DNA from: an uncultured Bacteroidales bacterium
GTDB taxonomy: Bacteria; Bacteroidota; Bacteroidia; Bacteroidales; Paludibacteraceae
Assembly (NCBI GenBank): GCA_902799705.1
Contig: CADCBP010000006.1
Location: forward strand, 20,480 to 84,479
Direction of reading: 5' to 3'
DNA: 64,000 nt
This document shows, in pieces, positions 26,360-34,236 of the stretch. A model generated the notes under the pieces. The model had not been told where the DNA came from. It did not search any database and worked only from the letters and a program-made list of their open reading frames with translations. Both the position numbers and the translations under genes were made by a program. The stretch's first letter is position 1. Each line of letters opens with the position of its first letter.

Positions 26360-27134
26360 TGTTATACCTATATTCGCCCCGGAAGACCTCCGTAGCCGGT
26401 CCGGTCATGAAGACCGGTGCCAGGTCGGATTTCCATTGGATATGAAGGTCTCCTCCGGGTAAATGGACCGTCACTTCACGGGCGGTCATTCCTCCATAGA
26501 TTGCCGCCACAGCGGATGCGCAGGCTCCCGTTCCGCAGGCGAGCGTCTCTCCCGACCCGCGCTCGATGACGCGCACATCGAGTTCGTGCTCGTTGCGCAC
26601 GCGTACAAACTCCACATTCGTATTAGGCGGCAACTGCGGGACCGTATCGCGGAAGAAGACCGCATGCTGGTTACCCATATTCACCGCCGTGTATCCCACC
26701 GGGTCGGCGCCAAGCATGATGGTAGCCGGCTGCAGCGTAGGTCGGCCCATATTGACCGTCACCTGCGTCACTTTGCCTTCGGCTACCTGCAACGCCAGAT
26801 TCCGCACGCCCGCAAGCGTACGGATCTCCATATGGAGGTGGGTACAGCGTCCGCTCTCGTACAGGTATTTGCCTACACACCGGATCGCATTGCCGCACAT
26901 CTCCGCTTCGCTACCGTCCGCATTGAAGATGCGCATCCTGGCATCGGCGTCTTTCGAGGGACAGATCAAGACCAGCCCGTCCGAACCGATACCGAAATGG
27001 CGATCGGACACACGGCGCGCCAAATCCGCCAGGTTGATCTTGGCGATTCGGGCTGCCGTCTCCGGGCGGAAACAATCGATATAGATATAGTCGTTTCCCA
27101 GCCCGTGCATCTTAATGAACGGAATGGTTTGCAT
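26352..27134 (-). CDS. dapF: Diaminopimelate epimerase
   Basis: A 260-residue protein. The two catalytic cysteines are visible in AEMCGNAIRCVG (near residue 80) and GSGETLACGTGACA (near residue 205), and the start MHGLGNDYIYID is characteristic. It interconverts LL- and meso-diaminopimelate, using the product of dapL. It starts 3 bp after the glnN stop. Confidence 0.95.
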   Translation of the reverse strand: MQTIPFIKMHGLGNDYIYIDCFRPETAARIAKINLADLARRVSDRHFGIGSDGLVLICPSKDADARMRIFNADGSEAEMCGNAIRCVGKYLYESGRCTHLHMEIRTLAGVRNLALQVAEGKVTQVTVNMGRPTLQPATIMLGADPVGYTAVNMGNQHAVFFRDTVPQLPPNTNVEFVRVRNEHELDVRVIERGSGETLACGTGACASAVAAIYGGMTAREVTVHLPGGDLHIQWKSDLAPVFMTGPATEVFRGEYRYNNE

Positions 27135-27137
27135 ACC

Positions 27138-29327
27138 TTAACGAACGAACATCAATTCACGGTATTTGGGTAGCGTCCACATCTCATCATCGACGATGAG
27201 TTCGAGGGCGTCGGCGTGCTCGCGGATGTCTGCCATGAGCGGCAGGACGGTGTCGTGATACGCCAGGGCTTTGGCGCGCTCGTCCGGCATGCGGTTTGCC
27301 TTATGGCGCGCGTCGGTCATCCGCTCTACCCCTTCGAGGATGGCGCCGGAGTGGTGCTCTATCTGCTTGATGATGCTATAGTCCATTTCGTTGAGGCTTG
27401 CTGTCTCATCGGCAGGGAAAACCTGCTTGACCGCCAGCACATTCTGGAGCAACATGGTCTGGTAACGTTTTGCCGCCGGCAACACATGGTTCACGACGAG
27501 ATCCCCCATGACACGGCTCTCAATCTGCAATTTCTTTACGTATGTTTCCCATTTGACTTCACTACGGCTCAGCAATTCGGCTTTGCTTAGAACATCGGTG
27601 TGCTCGAACATCCGTATAGTATCCGGCGCTAAATAGCGATCAATGACCTTCGGCACGGAGGTCTCGCAGTCCAAGCCACGCTTGGCCGCTTCGGTTTTCC
27701 ATTCGTCGCTATAGCCGTTGCCGTCAAAGCGGATGGCCTTACAAGCCACGATATATTTCTTGATCACATCGAAGAGCACGCGCTCTTTGGGTTCGCCCTT
27801 CTCGATGCGTTTGTCCACCTCTTCTTTGAAAAGCATGAGTTGCTCCGCCACGGCCGCATTGAGGGCCAGCATGGCGGCTCCGCAGTTAGCCGACGAACCG
27901 ACGGCGCGGAACTCGAAGCGGTTACCAGTGAAGGCGAAAGGCGAAGTACGGTTGCGGTCGGTGTTATCGAGCAAGATCTCCGGGATATTGGCGACTCCGA
28001 GTTTCATCTCTTTCTTGGCATTGATGATGATGGCCTCTTCGGCTGTGGCCTGCTCGAGTTTGTCAAGGACGGCGGATATCTGCTTGCCGAGGAAGACGGA
28101 GATGATGGCCGGCGGTGCTTCGTTGGCTCCCAGGCGGTGCTCGTTCGTCGCACTCACGATAGAGGCTTTGAGCAGCCCGTTATGGCGCTGCACGGCCATA
28201 AGGACATTGACCAGGAAAGTGATGAACTGCAGGTTCTGGTACGGGTTCTTGCCCGGCGCAAGCAAGTTGATGCCGGTATTGGTCTCCATCGACCAATTGC
28301 AATGCTTACCGCTACCGTTGACGCCGGCATAGGGTTTCTCGTGCAGCAGCACGCGGAAATGATGCTTCTCCGCCACCCGCTCCATGATCGACATGACAAG
28401 CAGGTTATGGTCATTGGCGAGGTTGACGTCTTCGTAGATCGGCGCCATCTCGAACTGGTTCGGCGCTACTTCGTTATGCCGCGTGCGCACAGGGATACCG
28501 GCCTTGAGGGCTTCGTACTCGAGTTCGCGCATGAAAGCCAGCACGCGGGCAGGGATAGCGCCGAAATAATGGTCCTCGAGTTGCTGACTCTTGGCGCTGT
28601 TATGTCCCATGAGGGTGCGACCCGTGAGCATGAGATCCGGGCGGGCGTTATAGAGCGCTTCGTCCACCAGGAAATACTCCTGCTCCCAACCCAGGTTCGC
28701 GTGCACGTGCTTGACCTGCTTGTCGAAATACGCGCACACCTCGCGTGCGGCATGGCATAGCGCCGCCGTAGAACGGATGAGCGGGGTCTTATAGTCGAGC
28801 GCTTCGCCGGTATAGGCCACAAAGACCGTAGGGATACAGAGCGTATCGCCGATAAGGAAGACCGGCGAAGAAGGATCCCAAGCCGAGTAACCGCGAGCCT
28901 CGAAGGTATTGCGGATACCGCCCGAAGGGAAAGACGAAGCGTCCGGCTCCTGCTGGTACAGGCTGTCGCCGCTGAAGGCCTCCATGAGGGTGCCGTTCTT
29001 ATCGAGCGTGAAGAACGCGTCGTGCTTCTCCGCCGTACCTCCCGTGAGGGGCTGGAACCAATGGGTGAAATGCGTAGCGCCGTGCTCGATGGCCCATTTG
29101 CGAATTCCGATAGCTACTACGCCGGCAATGTCGCGATGAATGGTGCGACCGTTATCCACATCGTCGAAGAGCTGGTCCAACACCTCCTGGGCGATATACT
29201 CCTTCATCTTCTCACGCGTGAACACATCACAGGCGAAATAATCCTTCACTCTGCCTTCCGGCACTTCCACTTCCGCAGGTTTATGCAAAAAAGCCGTCTT
29301 TAACGCTTCAAAACGAATATTACTCAT
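27138..29327 (-). CDS. glnN: Type III glutamine synthetase
   Basis: A 729-residue protein of the length expected for GSIII. Visible family blocks are HYTHWFQPLTG-like THFTHWFQPLTGGTAEKHDAF near residue 85, ARGYSAWDPSSP, the Glu-rich NLGWEQEYFLVD, the NEVAPNQFEMAP segment, and KPYAGVNGSGKHCNWSMET. It makes glutamine from glutamate and ammonia, in the same unit as glmS (glutamine consumer) and dapL (glutamate consumer). A canonical promoter lies upstream, probably driving glnN-dapF-dapL-glmS, perhaps through to ddh. Confidence 0.95.
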   Translation of the reverse strand: MSNIRFEALKTAFLHKPAEVEVPEGRVKDYFACDVFTREKMKEYIAQEVLDQLFDDVDNGRTIHRDIAGVVAIGIRKWAIEHGATHFTHWFQPLTGGTAEKHDAFFTLDKNGTLMEAFSGDSLYQQEPDASSFPSGGIRNTFEARGYSAWDPSSPVFLIGDTLCIPTVFVAYTGEALDYKTPLIRSTAALCHAAREVCAYFDKQVKHVHANLGWEQEYFLVDEALYNARPDLMLTGRTLMGHNSAKSQQLEDHYFGAIPARVLAFMRELEYEALKAGIPVRTRHNEVAPNQFEMAPIYEDVNLANDHNLLVMSIMERVAEKHHFRVLLHEKPYAGVNGSGKHCNWSMETNTGINLLAPGKNPYQNLQFITFLVNVLMAVQRHNGLLKASIVSATNEHRLGANEAPPAIISVFLGKQISAVLDKLEQATAEEAIIINAKKEMKLGVANIPEILLDNTDRNRTSPFAFTGNRFEFRAVGSSANCGAAMLALNAAVAEQLMLFKEEVDKRIEKGEPKERVLFDVIKKYIVACKAIRFDGNGYSDEWKTEAAKRGLDCETSVPKVIDRYLAPDTIRMFEHTDVLSKAELLSRSEVKWETYVKKLQIESRVMGDLVVNHVLPAAKRYQTMLLQNVLAVKQVFPADETASLNEMDYSIIKQIEHHSGAILEGVERMTDARHKANRMPDERAKALAYHDTVLPLMADIREHADALELIVDDEMWTLPKYRELMFVR

Positions 29328-29379
29328 ACTTTTGACGTTAATTTTTGTTTTTAATCCGATTGAATTTTAAAAATCGCGA

Positions 29380-29411
29380 CAAAAGTAGTATATTTTTTTG
29401 AATTGTGCAAG
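29380..29411 (-). promoter_or_regulatory. Promoter of the glnN-dapF-dapL-glmS unit
   Basis: CTTG (29411-29408), 20 nt, TACTTTTG (29387-29380). The leader is about 45 nt. Confidence 0.75.
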
Positions 29412-29420
29412 AGAAAAATA

Positions 29421-29448
29421 AAAAAAGTGAGCAATTGCCCACTTTTTT
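29421..29448. terminator. Bidirectional terminator
   Basis: Stem AAAAAAGTG/CACTTTTTT with a 10-nt loop, 32 bp past the stop of the leftward vWA gene. It separates that gene from the glnN promoter. Confidence 0.8.
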
Positions 29449-29479
29449 CCCTCTTTACACTAAACTCTATACACAAGCA

Positions 29480-31327
29480 TTACCCCACCAATACCTTCTC
29501 TGTGTACCATTTTCCGTCAACGAAAGTCTTGATAAAATAGACACCTCTCGGCAGTCCGATGGACACGAACCGCGCTTTGAGGCTCTCAATATCGCCTTCG
29601 AAAATTGTAATCAGTTTGCCGCTCATATCAACTATGTAAAATACACCTTCCCCATGCGGGATAGACGGATCCTCTGCTATTTCATCCGGACTGAAGGGGT
29701 TCGGCAAAAAGGCATCTATGTCACCATTCATCAACCCTTCCACTCCATCTTGCGAACACTCCGGCATCACGCTGAACTCTACGATAGTACGGACCAGCAT
29801 ATCATTCAGATGCTCAACTTTTAGGCTGTCTGTAGCCGGTTTCAAATGAGAATGACCGATACCCGAGTCGTCTGTCAGGAAAAACGAGGTGCCATTAGTA
29901 GCCAGCGCCATCGCCCGCAGGAGTAGTTCACCACTCTTATCCAATCCGCTGCAGACTACAGGCACGATACGGACGCCTACCGCCGCTGCATTAAGGATCT
30001 GGTCATGCAGTAGCGCCAGTGTGGCGGAATCTTTATGGCAGGGCGCATCTAATATAAGGAACGCAATGCGTGCACGCGCGTTAGCATCCCATCCGCTACT
30101 ATTAAGAGCCGCCATGAGTGCTTCCGGCACCGCCTCAGGATAGTCTCCTCCTCCATTTGCCTCTTGCTTGTCAATGAAGGCCTGAGTCGTTTTGATATCG
30201 CTTGTCAGACGCGAGATACGGGTGATATATTCATCGCCATGGTCACGATAGACTACCGCTCCGGTACGGATATTCAAACCACCCGTAGCATCCTTGGCGC
30301 GAGAGATAACATCCTTCATCTCTTCCTGCAGATAGCGCAACTCATCTCCCATAGAACCCGTCACATCGAATACAAACACTACGTCAACATCATCCGAGTG
30401 ATTGCATTCTTCATCAAGGACAATAGTGTTCAATCCTTCCGACCAATCTTTGGCGTCTATTGTCTTATCGTCCACCCGTATTTTCAAACCAGCGTGTTTA
30501 CCACAGAGATTATTGGATGCCAGTTGATACCATAACTCCGCCTTACCGGTGTTGTCAGTTACTGCCTGAAAGAGCGTATTGCCGCTATGATCCAACAAAC
30601 TCACGGCACGAGACGCTATAGGCGCTCCGTCCGTCTTTGAACGCAACTGAACCGTATAGCGATGGCGTGGAGCAAGGCGCCAATCGGAGATATACGACTT
30701 ATGACTCTCATCTATCACACGCGGCCAGAAATACCATTTTGCAAAATCATTCACCTCGCCTGCCGTCAGTTTGCCGGCAGAGACAGCAGTATTAGTCTCT
30801 GTTCCGGGACGCATGGGCGGCTTCTCCATGGCTTCCTCGGCTACCGCATAATCCGCCATAGCCGATTCCGCGCGTGCCATCGGCATGGCGGTAGCGAGCG
30901 ACACCGCTGCTTTGTCGTAGTGTGCACCCGCTACGCGGTACATGAGTCCCGTTCCGCGCACCATCACACCGTCTTTTCCCCCGCGGTTTTTGGAGGCCTT
31001 CGGAGTCAGTTTTGCTACCAGCAATGGTGCATTATTACTTGTAAATTGTGAATTGTGAATTGTAAATTGTGCTTTCTTGTACCCTTCGCAAGAGATAGTC
31101 AGCACATTACTTGTCACCTGTTCGGGTTTGAGTACCACGCGGCCGTCGAAAGAGGTCTTATAGACCTGCTTCCCAATCTTCACTTGCGCCTCGGGCAGGA
31201 GTGCCTGCGTTGTATCCATCACGAGAACTACCACATCGTTTGCTAACGGAGCGGATTTTTTCATACATGCTTGTGTTGAACCGATGGCCATAACAAGCGT
31301 CAAAACAACTGAGAAAAAATACTTCAT
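29480..31327 (-). CDS. Secreted von Willebrand A-domain protein with type IX secretion C-terminal domain
   Basis: A 615-residue protein with a signal peptide (MKYFFSVVLTLVMAIGSTQA) and a carboxypeptidase-regulatory-like beta domain (about 30-110). A vWA domain follows (about 312-500) with the metal-site motif DVTGSMG at 321-327. The C-terminal part (about 545-615) ends in GVYFIKTFVDGKWYTEKVLV, a type A T9SS sorting domain, so the protein is probably secreted through the outer membrane and may be surface-attached. Residues 85-99 (KAQFTIHNSQFTSNN) are encoded by four 7-bp repeats, so copy-number change would shift the frame. No clear upstream promoter is seen. Confidence 0.85.
   Translation of the reverse strand: MKYFFSVVLTLVMAIGSTQACMKKSAPLANDVVVLVMDTTQALLPEAQVKIGKQVYKTSFDGRVVLKPEQVTSNVLTISCEGYKKAQFTIHNSQFTSNNAPLLVAKLTPKASKNRGGKDGVMVRGTGLMYRVAGAHYDKAAVSLATAMPMARAESAMADYAVAEEAMEKPPMRPGTETNTAVSAGKLTAGEVNDFAKWYFWPRVIDESHKSYISDWRLAPRHRYTVQLRSKTDGAPIASRAVSLLDHSGNTLFQAVTDNTGKAELWYQLASNNLCGKHAGLKIRVDDKTIDAKDWSEGLNTIVLDEECNHSDDVDVVFVFDVTGSMGDELRYLQEEMKDVISRAKDATGGLNIRTGAVVYRDHGDEYITRISRLTSDIKTTQAFIDKQEANGGGDYPEAVPEALMAALNSSGWDANARARIAFLILDAPCHKDSATLALLHDQILNAAAVGVRIVPVVCSGLDKSGELLLRAMALATNGTSFFLTDDSGIGHSHLKPATDSLKVEHLNDMLVRTIVEFSVMPECSQDGVEGLMNGDIDAFLPNPFSPDEIAEDPSIPHGEGVFYIVDMSGKLITIFEGDIESLKARFVSIGLPRGVYFIKTFVDGKWYTEKVLVG
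31041..31068 (+). repeat. Four 7-bp repeats inside the vWA gene
   Basis: GTAAATT, GTGAATT, GTGAATT, GTAAATT in tandem (28 bp), in frame at the present copy number. Confidence 0.9.
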
Positions 31328-31412
31328 ATGCGTTATATTTTATATAAAAAGGTATAACAAATAGCGTGCCAAAGAAAAAAATATGTCCAAAATGCATTTT
31401 TTTGTCAAAAAA

Positions 31413-31444
31413 TTTGGTCATGTCAAAAAAAAGCAGTACTTTTG
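31413..31444 (+). promoter_or_regulatory. Promoter of tRNA-Glu
   Basis: TTTG (31413-31416), 20 nt, TACTTTTG (31437-31444), with GTCATGTCA after the -33. Confidence 0.8.
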
Positions 31445-31473
31445 CAGTCGGTTTTGAAAAAGAAACGTATTCC

Positions 31474-31546
31474 GGTGCTATCGTCTAGTGGCCTAGGACA
31501 ACGGCCTCTCACGCCGTAAACCCCGGTTCGAGTCCGGGTAGCACTA
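31474..31546 (+). tRNA. tRNA-Glu (anticodon CTC)
   Basis: A full cloverleaf: acceptor GGTGCTA/TAGCACT (first pair G-U), anticodon stem ACGGC/GCCGT around loop CTCTCAC, and T arm CCCGG-TTCGAGT-CCGGG. The anticodon is CTC, reading GAG. The 3' CCA is not encoded. Confidence 0.95.
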
Positions 31547-31547
31547 C

Positions 31548-31577
31548 AAAAAACGACCTCCACGGGTCGTTTTTTTG
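31548..31577 (+). terminator. Terminator of tRNA-Glu
   Basis: AAAAAACGACC/GGTCGTTTTTTT stem, directly behind the tRNA. Confidence 0.9.
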
Positions 31578-31585
31578 TAAATTTA

Positions 31586-31617
31586 TTTGCATATTTAAAA
31601 AAAATACTGTAATTTTG
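31586..31617 (+). promoter_or_regulatory. Promoter of the outer-membrane barrel gene
   Basis: TTTG (31586-31589), 20 nt, TAATTTTG (31610-31617), with CATATTTAA after the -33. Only about 15 nt of leader remain before the ATG at 31640. Confidence 0.75.
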
Positions 31618-31639
31618 CGCTGTAAATGGTATGTTTATC

Positions 31640-32563
31640 ATGAGAAGGCATCTATATACCATAATTGTTACGCTTTGTGCTCTGCTGCTTTTGGCTCCAT
31701 CTATAACAGCCAAAAACTCACGCTGGAAGAAGGAACGTATCGTTTGGTCGCAAAAGCCAACAGGTAAGTCCGGCTTATATACGCAGCACAATTTTTTCAT
31801 CTCACATGGCGTTACGCTGAATGCAAATGCGTTGTATTATTTCGGCGATGTAGATAATGAGGGTGTCGCTTTCAACGGAGGGTTTAACATCAATAACTTA
31901 AGTTACGGAGGTTCGTTGGTACTCGGCTACATGATGCCTGCGAGTACACATTGTAACCTGCGTTACACCTTAATGGGAGGAACGATTCATGGTAACAACG
32001 AGGCGAAATTCAAGCAACTGAATCCTCCTCGGGATGATTTCCGGCGTTTCAAAGCCATACTGATTCAACCTGCATTCGGGGTAGAGATTTACCCGTTTTC
32101 CCGTGCCGGTTTCTATTTGTATGCCGGCGTGGCTGTAACGGGAAGTATCATCACTAACTATGAATTCTTCTATTACAAGAGCATGCCGAGCGGCAAAGTG
32201 CTCGATAAGATTACAGGAAGCACCTTTGGTATATTGCCTATGGTACAGGTAGGATTAGGTTATAGTTGGCGTCTGAACGAATCATGGGCGCTGAGTGCAG
32301 AAATCATGCTTCAGGAAGGTTTGGTAGATCTGCATTATATGAACCTGGATGCCTATCCTATGGCTGCATCGCAGAATAGTAAAGGGATTACAATGGGTAG
32401 TTTGGGTGCTACGTACGTAAACCGTTACGGAGAGAAGACCTTGCACTGGAACGATGGCTGGTTTCAAATAGGACTGACTATTTCCTATCGTTGGAATACC
32501 TGCGAGCACTGCCGCATCATCAATAATTACAACAACATCAAGCCCGCACGAGGCAGAAAGTAA
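31640..32563 (+). CDS. Outer-membrane beta-barrel protein (porin-like)
   Basis: A 307-residue protein taken from MRRHLYT; the ATG at 31631 is an alternative. A signal peptide ends near SITAKN. The body shows repeated amphipathic strands (FFISHGVTLNANALYYFGDVD, YGGSLVLGYMM, RAGFYLYAGVAVTGSI, QVGLGYSWRLNESWALSAEI). These match the general pattern of Bacteroidetes outer-membrane barrels; no cargo can be named. It converges on a leftward gene with only 2 bp between stop codons. Confidence 0.8.
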   Translation: MRRHLYTIIVTLCALLLLAPSITAKNSRWKKERIVWSQKPTGKSGLYTQHNFFISHGVTLNANALYYFGDVDNEGVAFNGGFNINNLSYGGSLVLGYMMPASTHCNLRYTLMGGTIHGNNEAKFKQLNPPRDDFRRFKAILIQPAFGVEIYPFSRAGFYLYAGVAVTGSIITNYEFFYYKSMPSGKVLDKITGSTFGILPMVQVGLGYSWRLNESWALSAEIMLQEGLVDLHYMNLDAYPMAASQNSKGITMGSLGATYVNRYGEKTLHWNDGWFQIGLTISYRWNTCEHCRIINNYNNIKPARGRK

Positions 32564-32565
32564 AC

Positions 32566-33225
32566 TCAGAGTTTTGGTCCTCGTTGCTTCTGTTTGACCG
32601 TTCCGGTCTCCGCGTGCTCCACCAGATTTTCCAAGATTATCGCCAATCGCCATTCGATGGCGTTCTGCCATGTTTTATCCGAAATAAAGGTTGATAGTAC
32701 TTTTCCAAAGACAAGGCGGAATTCGTAATGCACACGAGTCTGATTTTCCGAGATGGGTTCCATCCTCATCACGAAATCCCCCCCCTCGAGAATTGAACCA
32801 CTATAGGTAGCCGTCATGTGCGCAGTAAGCGGATACTTTGACTTAGCCGGGCGGGATAGTACATACTTCGTTCCCAGATGCTGGTCTTTCCACCAACGCA
32901 CTCCGAGTACATAAATATCGATAGCTACATCACCTGTTTTGTTCTTCGGATCATAGACACGGTCCTTATAACGCAACTGAATGGCATCGCGACTCTCCTT
33001 GGTCTTCTTTACATTTGTTTGCACTTCTGCCGTACCGGCGTACGCCCATGAGAATAAACTATCCGGGCAAGCCTGAAACTGGTAACAGAACTTATTCGTC
33101 GTCTTAAGCATTTCATGTAACGGCGCATTGCAGATGGTATCTATAACCACTTCGCGCATCTGTGGACGAATGGCGAAGGCATACACAGATACAAAAAGAC
33201 TGAGGAATAGAAATTTATATTTCAT
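32566..33225 (-). CDS. Exported protein of unknown function, possibly SRPBCC/START-like
   Basis: A 219-residue protein with the start taken at MKYKFLFLSLF because it gives a clean signal peptide (ending near VYAFA). The rest alternates strands (KYVLSRPAKSKYPLTAHMTATYSG, FVMRMEPISENQTRVHYEFRLVFG) and ends with a long helix (WQNAIEWRLAIILENLVEHAE), the layout of an SRPBCC lipid-binding fold. That assignment is tentative. It is the last gene of the leftward alaS-menG run. Confidence 0.65.
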   Translation of the reverse strand: MKYKFLFLSLFVSVYAFAIRPQMREVVIDTICNAPLHEMLKTTNKFCYQFQACPDSLFSWAYAGTAEVQTNVKKTKESRDAIQLRYKDRVYDPKNKTGDVAIDIYVLGVRWWKDQHLGTKYVLSRPAKSKYPLTAHMTATYSGSILEGGDFVMRMEPISENQTRVHYEFRLVFGKVLSTFISDKTWQNAIEWRLAIILENLVEHAETGTVKQKQRGPKL

Positions 33226-33247
33226 ATCAGATTGTTTTTCGGTAGTA

Positions 33248-33553
33248 TCAGATTTGATAGTCAAGGCATGTCCGCAGTTCTGTATTCGGGCGCACAATGC
33301 CGTCGGCAACCGCAACGTGAGCCGGGTGAACAGCGTATCCTATGAGAGCTTCTTCGGACTCGAGGGTGCTATCAAGCATTATATCGGCATTACTGCTGTC
33401 CAGCCTTCCGTCTATTTGCACATGGATATCAACCAGTCCCGGAATTTTTCCCTGTAAGTCCTCCAGTCCTTGCTTGATCGCCAGGGCTTTCTCGCGTTTC
33501 TCAGCGGCATTAAGGTCCGCACGCAAACGCCATAAGATAATGTGTTTTATCAT
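33248..33553 (-). CDS. Dabb (stress-responsive A/B barrel) domain protein
   Basis: A 101-residue protein. MIKHIILWRLRADLNAAEK and the later YAVHPAHVAVADGIVRPN match the Dabb family, small ferredoxin-like-fold proteins that usually dimerise. Some members act as polyketide cyclases or stress proteins; the role here is unknown. Its start overlaps the menG stop by 4 bp (ATGA), so translation is probably coupled. Confidence 0.9.
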   Translation of the reverse strand: MIKHIILWRLRADLNAAEKREKALAIKQGLEDLQGKIPGLVDIHVQIDGRLDSSNADIMLDSTLESEEALIGYAVHPAHVAVADGIVRPNTELRTCLDYQI

Positions 33554-34233
33554 TTTATTGCTGTATAAATTGTTGCAATTCCCAAACTGAGCGGGATAAA
33601 ATGCTCATTGCCAAACCCCGCGTCATGCAGATGCTGTACAAAGGTTTCTCCCCAACAAAACGACTTCACGCTGCGGTTGAGATAGGTGTAAGCAGTCTTG
33701 TCTCTACTCACTATTCGTCCGACACCGGGCAAGATACGCGTGAAATACAAATCATACAAATTGCGCACAAAGCGGTTCGTGGGATACGAGAACTCCAGAA
33801 TTGTCACTTGTCCTCCGGGTTTGAGCACACGGTACATCTCTCTAAGTCCGGCATCGAGGTCGCTGAAGTTCCGGCATCCGAAAGCGCATGTCACTCCATC
33901 AAAAAAGGCATTCTCAAAAGGCATTTCTTGCGCATTGCCGTGCACGAAAGTCACATTCATCTTATGCTTTGCACATTTCTCTTCGCCGATAGCCATCATC
34001 CTATCGGAGAGGTCGAGTCCTGTTACTTTTTCCGCTTTTCCACGTCGAAGCATCTCTATCGTCAAGTCAGCGGTACCGATTGCCACGTCGAGCACATGCG
34101 CAGCAGGCTGCATCTCTTTCACCGTTTTACGCCGCCAAAAGCGATCAATATTCATCGACAAGCCATGGTTGAGTCCGTCATACGTACTCGCGATGCGGTC
34201 AAATAACTGCCCTATGTGCTGTTTCTCTTCCAC
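33550..34233 (-). CDS. menG: Demethylmenaquinone methyltransferase
   Basis: A 227-residue class I SAM-dependent methyltransferase of the UbiE/MenG type. It has FDRIASTYDGLNHGLSM at the N-terminus, the SAM motif VLDVAIGTADLTIEM, the acidic VTGLDLSDRMM, and FGCRNFSDLDAGLREMYRVL, then GGQVTILEFS. It performs the last step of menaquinone synthesis, expected in an anaerobic or microaerobic Bacteroidales. It lies 3 bp past the dsbD stop. Confidence 0.93.
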   Translation of the reverse strand: MEEKQHIGQLFDRIASTYDGLNHGLSMNIDRFWRRKTVKEMQPAAHVLDVAIGTADLTIEMLRRGKAEKVTGLDLSDRMMAIGEEKCAKHKMNVTFVHGNAQEMPFENAFFDGVTCAFGCRNFSDLDAGLREMYRVLKPGGQVTILEFSYPTNRFVRNLYDLYFTRILPGVGRIVSRDKTAYTYLNRSVKSFCWGETFVQHLHDAGFGNEHFIPLSLGIATIYTAIK

Positions 34234-34236
34234 GAA

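Noticed and set aside
27840-28760. A 306-codon rightward frame opposite glnN
   Set aside because: Antisense shadow of a conserved enzyme.
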